From the NCBI GenBank assembly GCA_000469685.2, contig LS997565.1:8629005-8693004 (forward strand): 64,000 nucleotides of DNA, written 5' to 3'. The stretch is from Haemonchus contortus (Eukaryota; Nematoda; Chromadorea; Rhabditida; Trichostrongylidae). Positions 13,972 to 27,146 of this stretch are shown here, piece by piece. Within the stretch, counting starts at the first letter, position 1; each line of letters begins with the position of its first letter. The position numbers and the translations under genes are program-made. The notes under the pieces were generated by a model. That model saw nothing but the letters and a program-made list of their open reading frames with translations. It was not told where the DNA came from and made no database searches.

Positions 13972-15314
13972 CTAAGGGTGTTGGTGGTAAATTTAATACT
14001 TTAATGAGATTCCAGTAATCGCGACAAGACTTACGAATAAAGGAGATGATTTCTGAAAAATATTCGAATAATCAAACACCGTCGAAGTTAAAGTACAATG
14101 ATCAAGAAGTTTGTATAGTTTATACTCCACGATGTGTCAAGCGAAGCTCGATTTTCAGTACATGTATTAATTTGCAAGAAGGAACGTCTACGATGAGCGA
14201 AAATCGAGAAATTGAAAGTAAAGCTTATCCAATCTTTTCTTGATCATCCTAAATGAACAATATAGTTATTTTTAAGTGGTGGAATTCAGTCAAGAAGTAA
14301 CAATACCCATCACTTTGTTGTTATGCCTTTGGAAAAAAACCGGACAAAATTAAATGAATTGTGCTGAATCACATCGTAAACGGAAAACAATCTCTCTGAT
14401 CTGACCTTTTCGAAAATTTCCAAAGTCAGCGATTAATGAAAGTAATAATAACAACAAGGATCACTGGAAAAAGTCAATCACATTAATGGAATCCAGCTTC
14501 TGCTTACTTATGCTGATTTACAAAATAACGTTACCGAGAGTTCTCACAAATGAGAAAAGTAAAGGATAAACTTCCGATTCTCGTAAAGAAGAAACATAGT
14601 CGGTGATTAACCAATCTATTGCTTACTACTAAGAAAAACAAACAGCAAGACGGATGGATTTCATGTAATGTGTCTCGGCAGATAAAAACAATTGGTGAAA
14701 GCTGGATAAAACAAATCGAGAACAGGCCTATACAACTATTTGGTAGTTCCGAATTCAAATCTCGAAAAAATAGAGCTTATGAAAGTTGGAGCATCATACC
14801 TACCTGTACTTAAAACACTAGATGCTGGAAGATTCCATAAAAGAAAAAGAGATTACGATTGCGTCAAAGATGCAGTTGCTATTCTGAATAAACAAACCGA
14901 TGTTTATTACAAGAATATTTTTGTGATAGGGGTGGGGTAGGTTGACCTGTCCCTTCTTCGCAACAAATTTTGATCATTTTCAAGCATTTTCGCATTCAGT
15001 TATTTGAAATTTTCAAAACATACGAAGACTTAAGGATCTTAATGTTCTTCAACATTTTATATAGAAAAGCAAAGGCGAAAGAATAGGTAAAGACAAACAT
15101 TGATTGGAATTTGAACGGTATTGTAGTCATTAATATATGATGAATGAGTCAAATGTATAGATAGACCTAGATAAAAACGTACAACAAGCTCAATAAAATC
15201 CCTGCTTGAGCGAATGAATAAGGGCTGCAAAAGGCCTGAAGGGGAATTTCGGTACTACAAAGTCATACAGAAGCAGACAGACGCCTTGAAGACGTCGTCG
15301 GTCATTTACCACAC

Positions 15315-15518
15315 ATGTCGCCGATCGTGCCAGTCGGTGATTCCAAAGGCTACGATGATGAACGGCGAAGAAAGCCGTCGTCGCCGTCGTCGTCCAACCA
15401 ACCCATCAAAGTCGTGCCGACGAGCCGCAACGCAGCCGCGCGCCCCATTCGTCGCGGTCGTCGCGAGCGGCAGCACCTCGGTTGCTCCGTTGGCAATTCG
15501 CCAATTCCTCCTTCGTGA
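15315..15518 (+). CDS. Possible first exon of an unknown basic, Ser/Arg-rich protein
   Basis: A GC-rich island within AT-rich DNA encodes 67 codons from an ATG in a good context (ACACATG). The product is low-complexity and basic, with segments such as PSSPSSSNQPIKVVP and RPIRRGRRERQ. GTGAGG overlaps the end of the ORF and could be a splice donor. No downstream exon that joins it was found, and CGTCGT triplet runs could make the ORF fortuitous. Function unknown. Confidence 0.25.
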   Translation: MSPIVPVGDSKGYDDERRRKPSSPSSSNQPIKVVPTSRNAAARPIRRGRRERQHLGCSVGNSPIPPS

Positions 15519-16281
15519 GGAGCAAAAAGTTCTCAGATTTTCTAGGCCTCAAATCATCTGTCCTTCTTGATTGCATTTGTGCTTTAACTTCTCGTGAAGA
15601 TAGACTCCATTATTTGACCCATCTGGGAGTTTTTTACCCCAACATGAACTTGGAACTTCAATGTATGTGGATTTGTAGACTTTTTACCTTCACTTTTTTA
15701 CGATTAGATCATGACGAAGAGTTTTTATCCTGTGACACCTATATGGGGCTCCTTCATGATCGCAAGTCTGGCATGCGAGCGGTTGCCCCGCGGTCTTGGT
15801 TATACTTACGCTTAATTTTCACCTATTATGAGCAATAAATATTTATTACCGCCTTGAAATCGCAGATTATCCTTTTTACATTACTATCATGAATAAAATT
15901 CTAGTATAAACGCAAACTCCTGCCGTAGATCGCAATGTTGTTTGAACTACAGCTGTCAACTAGGAGGTTTTACGGCTTGTATAGTTAGAGGCAGATGATT
16001 ACGGTAAGAATTTGGATCTTCACTGAAATTACCCTATTTCTTATTTTTTGACGTCTTATGCCTGGCTCAATGGGAACAGAATTGTTGCTAGTAAAGCTGC
16101 ATGGGATAAGCCATGCATTCGCTTATCGCCCGCAGCCGCCGTAATCGTTGGTTGCGTGTTTGCTCCATGCAACAACTTACGATTTCTTTCTTCGAGGCTC
16201 TTTTATCCTTTTGAACGAGACTGCCCCAATTCAAAAACGCTATACTTTGTACTTGCTTTGTTTATCGTAAACAACCTAGCG

Positions 16282-16541
16282 GAGGCGTTCTAGCGGCAAT
16301 TGGCGCACTGTCGCAGACGCGTGAGCTGGGGATCGAACCTGGGTCGATATCTGCCCAAGCCAACCAAGTCTTCCATCCCTTCGGATTCGTTGGATTGCCA
16401 AAGACAAGTCTGGGAGTATAAAGGCTCTGACTGTGTTTCGGATGTTCATTGCAATTCATTATAGAGGTCGCACTCGCATTCAAACGCGTCATAACGATTC
16501 TGAATGGAAGTCGAATGCAGGGAGCATCCCAAAATGGAGTC
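16282..16541 (+). mobile_element. tRNA-derived SINE copy
   Basis: A-box-like TAGCGGCAATTGGCGCACT, B-box-like GGATCGAACCT, then TATCTGCCCAAGCCAACCAAG and the family tail CATTCAAACGCGTCATAACGATTC...GAATGCAGGGAGCATCCCA. About 260 bp, near full length compared with the 33-kb copy. Confidence 0.7.
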
Positions 16542-17044
16542 ATTAACACTAAGAGCTTTATTTCTTATTACCCCTATCGTATAACATCACTAATTATTAG
16601 ATCAATATCGCTATCCTTCATCAATAGATGTTTTCTTGCTGCCACGGTCCGATCTGCTAACCTGTTCGGCATTTGTGTTTCACGTGCACACAACCGATAA
16701 TGATCGTTCATTGCTAGTAGTAGGACGAGTTCGTGGTTCCTGGCTGGATTCCTTGTAAGTGGTCTGGGTGCCGCACCGCGTCCGCGTGCATTCGTGGCAC
16801 ATGAACAGCACAGGCCCTAAGAAATTGTGCTTACTTTGAAGGGAAGAAATCTTCGCGATCTCTAGACTCTTACAGCGTTTACACTTTGCTGGATCCCTTT
16901 CATATAGAACATAACGTAAAACCATTGAAAGGATAAAAATGGAAAATTCATTCCATTCAATGCCCTCAATGGAGAGAAAGTCGAAAGAAGTATTTTCACG
17001 TTTGAGATCGTTGTAGGTAATCGGATTGAACCTCCGACCATTTC

Positions 17045-17115
17045 TTTTTGGTTACGCCATGCATTCGATTTCCATTGCGAATCGCATGGGCATTTGAATG
17101 CGTTCACAACGGCTT
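17045..17115 (-). mobile_element. SINE tail fragment
   Basis: The minus strand matches the 3' tail of the SINE family (inverted form CGCCATGCATTCGATTTCCATTG...). The tRNA-like head is missing. A similar fragment lies at 23885-23960. Confidence 0.45.
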
Positions 17116-18429
17116 GCTAAGATGGCCCATACCACTGATTAAATCTCGTAGAGGTAGAGAGGTCTGCTGTTTTGTTATGGATTCCACCAGATCCGATCTC
17201 TGCCTCGAGTCCTTACCAGAGGGAGCATACTATCCACCTCTGATGTGTTTAATGTAGCGTTATGGCCACCGACAATTCTACGTGCCTGTCGAAAGTACAA
17301 AGCCAGTCATCCACCAAATTTTTCTATGGTTGTTGGACATGTTTCATTAATAGTTATGCTATGAAGTCAAGTATGCTTAGCTTGTCAATAATGAGCAGAT
17401 TGCAAAAACACGACTTACTCTCAAAAGGTCATAGTTTTTAGAAAGAAAGGTTAAGCGAAAATAGTATCAAGAAATGGGGTAGATATTATCATTACCGCTC
17501 TCTTCAGTTGATACTTGAGTAGGAAGGAGAGAAAAGTAAGTTCTAAAAAGCAGAATAAGGTTTAGATGAACATTTTTTTTTAAAGTCAAGTCAAAATTTT
17601 GAATCTTCTCGACCTACTATCAAAACTATTGATTGTATTGATTGATTATACTATCGAAGCTAATTCAAAGCTAGATACACAAGAAATGCAAAATACTGAA
17701 ATCTGGGGAAAGCGATAGCAAATCGATGAAAAGTGAGAATTTCTGAAGATTGTTGAAAATTTGTTCCCTAGCATCCACTGGAGGAATAAAAAAGCTCGGA
17801 CAGGAAAAAATTTGAGCTATAATAATCGTAAAAGAGCATGAATGTTGAGTTGATTAGAAATTTTGAAATAGTAAGGCGTGGAAATGAAATACTTGTAAGG
17901 ATACCTGCGTTACCTGAGTTATAACAAAGGATGAATGATTGGCAGCCTATGGAATGAGATCCGGATTCCTGTCGAAGTATGCAAAAGAAAGGCGGTCAGC
18001 AGCAAACCCACCCCAACTCCGCCCAGCTCAAACTGGTTATGCACACACACACGCTTGTACTTACTATTCGTAGAATTACTTTATATGCAAATTTTTGGAT
18101 AATAAAAGAAACATTCTTCGAATTCCTATGTGAAATGGAGGTTTTCCTTACCACTGTATAGAAAATTCATCAAAAGACTTAGGTTTTCCTTGCCAAGGAG
18201 GAACGATTTTTGTTAAAGCCCATTTCAAACTACTGGGCAGATTAAGCCGGGAAATGAACATTACCATCAGTTTTTCACGAATGGAAAGGGATAGAAACAC
18301 GACATGTTTATAAAAACGTGCTCAAAGGTAAGGTAAAAAAGTTGAAGGAGTGGAGTCGCTTACATTTTCTCCCCAGGGAAAAACACCACTCAGTTTTATC
18401 GATTTTACTTGATCACGTATTGATTTCTA

Positions 18430-19070
18430 TCACATTATACAGCACATTTGAGTAGTTCTTTTCGCTGCCAATCGAGCTTCCATGAATGTAGTCAACTCGT
18501 TTCGTTTCCTCGTTGCAACGGCTTTCCTTCGGACCATTTCCCATTTCCTACGTCTTCCTCTTTCTTCTGCTTCTGAAGTAGCTAGCTTCGTGGCCTTCTT
18601 GCCATCTTCTTCCGCCCTCTTTGTAACAACCGTTGGTGCAGTGGCCAGAAATGTATCGCGATTATGCGATCCACTGGATCGAAACCTGTCCAGTGCTTCG
18701 TATTTTTCGCGGTTGACTGGGTAGTATCCAGCCTATCTTGGTGAAGAACAGTACCGTCAGCATTCCTTATTTGATCGCTCTGGAGATGAGTTCCCCCAAG
18801 GTTGTGCCTGGTTCAGTTGTGATTCAGACACTTCTCTGATTCCCATGGAAGTCGAGAGCGTGGCCCACTCTTCAGAGGTTACAAAGCGTACCTCAATGTA
18901 ATCCATCGTTGCGGAGAGTTTATCCTACACTGTTCCGGTCCGCCGGGCACTCAATCAATTCAATGAGCCTCATTTTCTGGATTGTTATCCTTTCTTTGTT
19001 GTGAGGTGGGCCCGCGTTTTTCGTTTTCCTCAGAGTTTTTTCTGCCCCTGCAGTGATTGCCTCTTGGAAT
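18430..19070 (-). pseudogene. Decayed minus-strand ORFs, possible retroelement remnant
   Basis: Two minus-strand open stretches (about 18735-18430 and 19070-18910) encode charged, coding-like sequence, for example EAEERGRRKWEMVRRKA and QLARMALFQEAITAG, interrupted by stops and frame changes. The plus-strand reading of the same DNA is hydrophobic and Ser-rich, as expected of an antisense shadow. The second stretch loosely recalls the linker between endonuclease and reverse transcriptase in RTE-type non-LTR elements, but no catalytic motif is visible, so the family is a guess. Confidence 0.3.
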
Positions 19071-21671
19071 AGGGCCATTCTGGCGAGTTGGGGATGATAA
19101 AGTAGAATTGGAGGTCTCTCAGAAGGATGAGTTCTCTTGAGAATGAGTCACCTCGACCAAGTTATAGATGCCAAGTACAACTAATGAATGATATCATAAA
19201 GAGACAAAAAATGGCTTCTCAAAGGTGAACTGAAGGGCCTGTTGTGAAATGCATTGTTGTTTCGGAATGACATTACACTGCCAGCTCATGATCCAAAGCA
19301 TTTGCTGCAGCTGGTGCAGCTCACATCACAGTTGAGAAATTCGTCATTTTCGTTGAAGGCTTAGAGATGACTCAAGGGTGTGGCACTTCCTGGTTGATAT
19401 CAGATGGTGACAAATGTTTTGAAAACACAATAAAAAGTACTAGTAACATTAGCTGCTTACATCTCCCACGACATAAAAAGCTAGTGACTCATGAGGTTAA
19501 TCTTTTTTGGATTGCGCCATGCCCTCGACATCCACTATCGATAATTGCTAGCTGGATATTAGGGGCAACTGGAAAGTTACGGCTATCGGCTTTGCAGGAT
19601 GGAACCCTTCTACTTCTCTTAACCCAAGTTCTCCATCACTTTACCTCGCTGTCACCTCTCTGCTAATAAAAATTGTAAAAGAAAAATATTTTTGAAGGGG
19701 GGTGAGGTGAGGATGGAATTTCTCAAAACCCATTGAATTGTCATCTGATATGAACCTTGGTCCCTCGGCTTGAACGGATTGGATTCGGGTTGAACCGAGT
19801 TGTAATTGATGACTCGCTCCAGCTAGGATAAGATCAGGTTGGAACTTCTCTGTGAGTTTTTTCAGTTTCTTTTTGTTGAGACTAGTGACCGACATAGCAG
19901 CGAGGGAGAAGTTCGAGTGGTGAGTCTATTCTGAATACGCCACGAACTCGACTCCTGCCTCTGATCACAGAAATATTTGGTCTCTGTGATGGCCCCAAGG
20001 ACGAGATCATGTTCGTTTAGGTAAGTGACGAATGCGAGGACCTCCATGTACAAAAGTGACATCAGCTGCTGAATTGGTTTGCCCAAAATGTCATCCGGAG
20101 CGCAGGTGACTCATACCTCAGCAATGAAGGTTGGAGGGAAACGAAAACCGCACGAATAATCGGATTAGTATTGTGAAGTACCTCTGAGCGGGTTAAACTT
20201 ACAATACTTTTCAACTCGGAATGGAGCCATGGTCATGGTGAAAAAACTGCTGCGACGATTGCTGACATACTCTGGCCGCGCCGGTACTGACCGCTTTGCA
20301 AACGCGCACTCGGTTTTTATGAGTTCAGCCCCTGTCCCAAGGATTTCATTTGAACGTGTATTTTTATTATCAGCTATATTTAGTGTAGGAGGCAGGTTCA
20401 GAACCAACAGTCACCGCTAGCTCATGCACCGCGTGGGGGGGGGGGGGTAATGAAGTCCGAATCTAATTTTCCTCAAGGTAATCAAATAGTTCGTTTCTGC
20501 GGGGTCGGCTAATTTGTACCAGATTTGTCTGAGACTATAAAAACACGTCTTGAGCCAATTCAGAGCCTAAAAAGACAGTGTTGCGAATAATTCTTAGATT
20601 CTGGTTACCCTTCAAGGAGTTAACTCATGAAGTTACCACTAAATTTTAGACGTCTTCCAAACGGGAGAAAATGTCAATGAGTATTCATAAGAGACTTTTA
20701 GGAGAAGATTGCCCGAAGATGAAAATGTCAGCTTACTAATTAGAAAAAATAATCGAAGCGAAGGAAGGAAAGAAGGAATAAACAAGGTGTCAATGTTGCG
20801 AAACGCTTTCGAAGTCCCTTGTAATTCCGGATTGCAACCAGATGCACGGCGCACTCCAAAACATACTGATTGAAACGGAAGTTTCGATAGATTTCCAATG
20901 TTTAGATAGGATTTTTTATTCCGTAAGCATAGAAGAAGATGTAAAAAAATGATTTTGAACATTTTTCAGGAAATCCGATGGTATACCGAAATTTAAATAA
21001 ATATAAATAAATGAACAAATACCAAAATTAAAAAAAGATGAATTGTCTAAAATAGACTGAAGGACCACAGGGTGGCAAAGCGTTATGGTTTATAAGAGTA
21101 AAAGATGACTCATGATGTTTTTGCAATGATATGAGTATGTTTATTTAGATTACTCATACTCATAACCGATAGAATTTCACTTAGGAATCGATCAATAAGG
21201 AATTTGATGAATTCGAAAAATTCAAACAATTGATTGGATCTCAAATACTTCTTGTAAAAGCTCGGAATGATTTAAAATATCTGTCTGTAGCGGTCTGAAC
21301 AGATGCCTTCCTTATATGAGCTCTATTTATACTAATATGATCAAATTTGGCCACGCCCACATGGGAATCAAATTGTTTCATACGGGATAACATTACTTAT
21401 TTAACACTATCTCTCTGTTTTTATAAAGAAATACCTCCAGTAATCGAATGGTATTGAGTATTACCCACGCATTATGTTAGAAAAACCGCTGAGTCGACGA
21501 CGAGAGGAAAGAGGAGGCGTTCAGTTATGCGGCCCCCGCCTAGTCGGTCGTATTTCATTATAGGAAATGGCTTCTCATCAACCTAGCACTGACTAAAGTA
21601 AATGTGTCTACAATTAGATTCATGTTCTCGTTTTTCATCCCTATTTGGAACTTAGCTCCTTCACAGACTGT

Positions 21672-21915
21672 CTATCAACACCTATTTGACTTCCATCCGA
21701 AATCGTAATGGTCTGTTTGAATGCGTGTGTAGCCTATACAGCGAATTGAGGTGGCCAGCCGATGTACAAGTCAGTGCTCCTATCCTCCCAGACGAGTCTA
21801 GTAACAAGTAACCGACCCTGTAGGAATGGAAGGCTGGTTGGCCTGGGCGGTTATCTATCCGGGGTTCGATCCTAGGACCATGCGTTTGACAGTGCGCCAC
21901 TTGCCACAACACCAC
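21672..21915 (-). mobile_element. tRNA-derived SINE copy
   Basis: Read on the minus strand: an A-box-like head near 21.90 kb (ACAAGTGGCGCACTG form), a B-box (GGATCGAACCCC) near 21.87 kb, then blocks shared with the 33-kb copy (CAGACGAGTCT, AATGCGT, CATCCGAAATCG inverted). Roughly full length. Confidence 0.65.
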
Positions 21916-24354
21916 TTTCGCTCTTTTTGTGATATAGCCCTTAATCGGGAAACGGTGCCGTGCATAGGCTGTTTATCCTTGATTGAACCTCTTTAGCGCA
22001 ATGTCTACGTCTTCTATTTAGAACTGTTTTTTGGCTTGTACAGTGTATTACCGTTCCTGAGAATCTACAGTATCCAAGCTCCCAGCTCTGAACAGTTCCC
22101 ATTGACTGGTAACAGTTAAACAATATCAAGGAGGATGGTTACTTTTATTAGTCTAGGCAGTAATGAATGTGGGAGTCGATCTCTAATCCTTAATTATACA
22201 TGAAAAAAATCATGTAATTAGTAGTATCGAATTGGGAATCTGATCTTACACCGTCCTTCTCACGTTCCTCTTCCTACTCACCTAATTATAAATTTCAAGA
22301 AAAAAACTACCCTATGAGTAGCGTCTTTGAAATCGGTTGTGCTTTTTTCCTGTTCTTCAACAGTTAGCTAAAGTTTTGCCTAAACAAGTGAATTTGAGTT
22401 GCCCTTCTTCATCCCACAGTTGACGAAGTGGGTAGACACGTGGTTACGTCTTACCTCCTTTGAGGAAACTTCTTGACAAATTTTTCTTGGAGCGGGGAGA
22501 AGAAGCGAATTAACTAACCCGCATAGTTCACCCTACCTGAACAGTGTTTAAGCGTTTATTGCAAGGCGAACAAAAATCTCAACCCAACAAGTGGGATCAG
22601 CCCCAACCTCTTTGGAGAAGAGCTTGAGGTGATTGCCATTCTTTCACCGCTAAAGGCCTTTCTGTCACTCCTCTTCCTTTCTCTTTCAATCTGTCAACTA
22701 CATCAAGTTTATAAACAGCCAGAAATGCTGGAAATGAAGTCCATCCTGCTCTTTCCATTGATCAGGCTGTTCAGCAAGGAGTCATGGATGTATTTGAATG
22801 GGTATTTGGCATATACGAATAAGGGAATGATGGTCAGAAAAGATACCTCTTGACCCTCCCCCTCCCCCCTTCCCTAAACAGCCTTATTACTATAATCATC
22901 CAATGCAATCGAGTCATTTATTAAAATCTTGTTCAGACCGTCATGACCCCTATAACGAACGCATCCGAATTTCGTCTCTTGTTCACTCCACTGCTGTCGC
23001 GCCTGCTTTTATACTTTTTATCGCTGACCTGTGGAAGATAGATATCGACTGTGCGCGCGCTGACTCGATGATTTTTTTGAAGTTTGAGCTCCTATTAGAA
23101 TTGAATTAATTGAATTGAGGTTATTTTGAGTTCGAGAACCGCATCGGACTGATGGATTTATTGCTGACTTCGTTCAAGCCGTCATTATGTTTTTTGCTTG
23201 TTAGTTGTTTAAATCGGGAATTTCACAACACACTTCAGGATTCACTATGGTGGAGGCCGTATGAGCACTACCGCAGTTGGCGGACATAATCAGAATCAAG
23301 GGGGATGACCCTAATAAGGCTACGCCGTCGAAGCTTTTTCAGATTATTCTCAACATTCTATCCAGGTAATGCCTGCTTCCGTTACAACCTACTATACACT
23401 AGTTTCTTTTACCACTTTTTTTTTTATGGTCTGGGTGTCAAGGTAGGGCGATGAACAAAGCGTAGGAAGTGGGAGGGTGGAATCCTCCAATCCTTAGGGT
23501 ACGATGGGCGGTTGCCATTAAGGGTAGGGGTTCGCATCAAAAGAAGAGCATCATGAAACAGAGCTCATTACAAATTGAGGGTGAAAAATGATAAAGGAGT
23601 AGGTGGATACCTCAATACAACGCCTACTCGTCTGGTTTTCTGCTCGTCTAGCCGTACTCGTCACCTAATAGCAGTTTTCACGATAGATTACCATAACTGA
23701 GTTGAATTATCTGTGAAATAGGGTAGTTGTTGCGTGAATGTAAGTTTTTCTTCATAGTAATGAGGGAAGTCATAGGGAGATATTCTCCATGTTCGACTCT
23801 ATGAGCCCTAAGTGTTTCGTTCAAAGTTCAGAATTGATTCAACTGGGTGCAAGACGAAGATTTTTCTATCGGATCATCCCGTCGTTGGTATGCGCCGTGC
23901 ATTCGACTTCCGTTCTGAAACGTAGCAACACTCGAATGTGTATCTAGGCCTTACATTATCTTGGAGTGCACAGACGGAGAACAAATCAGTGCTTTTGCTC
24001 TCTCAGACGAAAGTGGTACCTATACGGATCTTGGAGTGATTGAAGGCCTGATTGACTTGGGCAGGTGTCGATCGAAGATTTGATTTCCTTTAAGGGGAGA
24101 TGACAGGATAACAGTCTGCTCCACCTGGATGCTCCGGTGTGTATCTTTTCGCAAGGCTCAACCGTCATCAGAAGTGGTCAATGAAGCAACCTGTGCTCTC
24201 ATCACTGCTCATTTCCGAGCGTTAACTAGGTGGAATAGCTATATAGCACTTAGACCTACGGATTATGGCCTCCAAGGTCCGTTTCAGGAATCCAAACTAG
24301 CTTTCGTTTAGGATTTTATTAGGTTATCTAATCTGTGATGAAAAACTCTTACTA

Positions 24355-27146
24355 ATGTTATTCTATTCAGTAATCCTACTTGTATGCATCATATGGGGTG
24401 AGTCGCTGAACTACTACCACTCAAGGCTGTTCTGGAATGTTGCTGAGCCGGAATTTGACGATGGAAGATCTCTGGGAATTCTAATCGTTGCGGATCCCCA
24501 GCTGGTTGGATTCAGGAACGAGAACCATATGATGGGGCCGTTAACGAGATGGGATTGCGATCGGTAAAATTGGCTTTTTAAGGATCAATCAAAAGGAAAT
24601 AAAAAGTCAATGTTTCAGATTCCTCTCAAAAGGATTCTCCCATGCCGTATCAGCTACGAACCCTGATTTGATCATTTTTCTTGGCGATCTATTCGATGAA
24701 GGTGTTGAGGCTAGCGATACGGAGATAGACTGGACGGTCGACAGATTCAAAGCCATTTTTGACTCGAGGATCCCTGTAGGAGCTATTTTTTTCTTTTTCC
24801 TTCTGAAGCTCCATTTTATTTTGACTTTGATCAGCTCGGTTCAGACCATCTACATCAGCGGTGACAACGACGTCGGTGGTGAAGTTGAACCTGTGCAAAG
24901 TCTCTTGACGGCTCGTTTTGGTCGGATATTCACGAACTCGTTTCCTTCATCGAATGACATTTTCAAGTCTCTATCTTTCACTGGGGTGAGTGCTTAATCC
25001 GAGTTTCGCAGCTTCAAGTCGAGAAGAGTTTAGATTCGGAATCCAAGCATCGATCAAGGTTGTTCTCCTTCTTAGCATCCACATTTTGCATAGTTTTCAA
25101 GGATATTTCATACTCTCCCTTATTTCGGATCCAGGCCATGTACATGGCGTACCTTGGGACATTGAATCCGTTATTTTTATTGACCTATTTCGTAAAGGAA
25201 AGGGTATCCAGGAGGTGAAAGTCCCCACACTGAATTTCATGTAAGCGTGTTTGAGGCCATGCCAAAACATTCGAGCTCAAATTCATGGCGCACACCGAAA
25301 GGAGCCGGGGAAACCGTAGTATTACTGCAGAGAGTCATATGCAATTTGGAAAAATATCTTATCCTTTTAAGCGGAAGCAATTTTTTCATTTCATTTCATT
25401 CTTTGTGATAAACCGAGCGGAAGCCATCCGGAAGTGCTATCGAAATCCAGAGAACTTTACTTACAGAACAAAAAAACTCGACAAGGATAAATGAGGTCTC
25501 GGTAGTGTAAGGGTTAAAGAGTACAGTACTCGGATAGCCCTGGATTGAATTCGAATTGGATGGATTTGAATCCCGTAAACCGAGGTTTTGTCCATAACTC
25601 GCCAACCTTGTGACACAAAAAAACCATTGATTGTACCATTATATATATTTAAATTCTTTTTTTGCTTACGATTTAAATGGCAATTTTAGGTCAACCTGAT
25701 GAATTCCGAAGTGACCACAATCCGAGAATTTTCCGAACCGCCGGAGATGAAAGTCGTGCTGAGCCATGTGCCATTTTCTACAGCGACTTACATTGATACC
25801 TTGAGAATCGTTAGTTTTTAATACCATTTCTATCATTAAAGCAATTATATCGATTTTACGCATTTGAATTTTATAATAATGCCATACGTATGGTTAGTGA
25901 TATCAGTAGTACTAGCATACAGCGCTTCTTAACAAGTTTAGTCCCAGATAGAGATTTTATTGCCTTCATATGCTATAAAAAAGAGGTAATTATTATAATA
26001 ATGTTAACGAAAAGAACACCAACACTTTCCTCAGTTACTCACGGTCCTCAGTAGCACACTGAGTTTCCCTCTAGATTTCACAAAAACATCCTTTCCTAAC
26101 TGATTTTTACTGGACTTGTCGGATTTGTCATTTGATTTTCAGACATCAGAGCTCAACCCCGATTTGATACTGAGTGCTCACGATCATAAGGTGAGTTATA
26201 GTCGTTCATCTATCTATCTTTCGTTAGATAGTACTGCAAGAAACAATTGGGGATGCGCCGCGAATGAAATTTCCATCTGGATTAGTTGAAACAAAAGAGC
26301 TTTCTTCGCTCAATTTATTTTACGGAGCTTCTCGTTACGATACATTATTTTGTCAACTTAATCGAATGTTCATGAAAGTAAAGCTCTCCAAGATTAAAAT
26401 AAACCGTGAGCACTTATAAAAATTAATGTGGTCTCATGGATTTCCAGCCTTTTTAAGGGATTCCAACAGCTTCCTGATTTCCAGTTAGTAGCGAATGCCT
26501 GGCATATAAGTGAATGAAAGTGAACAACAAGTGTTACTAAAGAAGCTCTTCCAGCTTTATAAAAAGATTTAATAGTACAACGGTAGTTTCAGGCTGGTGT
26601 TCATCATATATCACGAGACAGCACGAATGCTAAATCCAAAGATCTCACAGGCATTCGTGAAATTCAGGAATTCATTTTGGATTCAAAAGAGATACTCGAG
26701 TTACAGACTCCCACCTGTTCATATAGGTATTTGTCAGTTTTTCGGCATTTTGAACATTTTGAACAGCTTTCAGGTTGTCTTGGTCATGAAATTGCTTTTT
26801 GACTGTACGCGCGTAACATCAATACCTATCCTGAAGTGCATGGCTAATACCATTGCATTGCTGGAATGAACGTACAGCAACGTAATTCCGTCGTAATTTC
26901 AGAATGGGCGTATACGATGTGGGCTACGGGTTTGTTCGAATAGATCGATATGTCGGTGATGATTCAACTAATCGATATCGAGTGGCATTTTCGATTCTTT
27001 GGATTCATAGTCGTTTTTATGCTTTGATGCTTTACGTGGTTATCGTTACTGTAGGCTTGTTGATTCTTTTGTTTGAAATGGGCATTATTTTCTTTTCTAG
27101 AAGACATAGATATTTATGCTTACCCAAATATCGATCTACTAATTGA
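24355..27146 (+). CDS. Metallophosphoesterase, MPPE1/PGAP5 (Cdc1/Ted1) family
   Basis: Exons 24355-24563, 24619-24775, 24845-24985, 25690-25809, 25923-25985, 26143-26190, 26593-26726 and 26903-27146 join in frame (1116 nt, 371 aa; human MPPE1 is 396). An N-terminal hydrophobic segment (residues about 2-15) and a C-terminal one (LYVVIVTVGLLILLF) flank the phosphoesterase core, matching the two-membrane-segment topology of MPPE1. Core motifs in order: VADPQLVG, FLGDLFDEG, SGDNDVGGE, LSHVPF and LSAHDH. Family members act in the ER/Golgi, removing a side-chain ethanolamine-phosphate from GPI glycans to allow anchored-protein export. Oddities: the usual GNHD motif reads GDND, and the last motif is AHDH rather than GHxH. 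TTCTATTCAG overlaps codons 3-6 and looks like an acceptor, so an upstream exon may replace the first few codons. Confidence 0.82.
25495..25600 (+). repeat. tRNA-like sequence in an MPPE intron
   Basis: Begins GGTCTCGGTAGTGTAAGGG and ends AACCGAGG. The CTCGGT/ACCGAG ends are complementary, and TGGATTTGAATCCC resembles a T-arm with B-box. The internal arms are disrupted and too long for a functional tRNA, so it reads as a tRNA-derived repeat or pseudogene. Confidence 0.3.

Noticed and set aside
25012..25058. Possible MPPE exon between TTTCGCAG and GTTGTT
   Set aside because: Including it breaks the phase to the next exon. Joining 24985 directly to 25690 keeps frame and gives better alignment to MPPE1.
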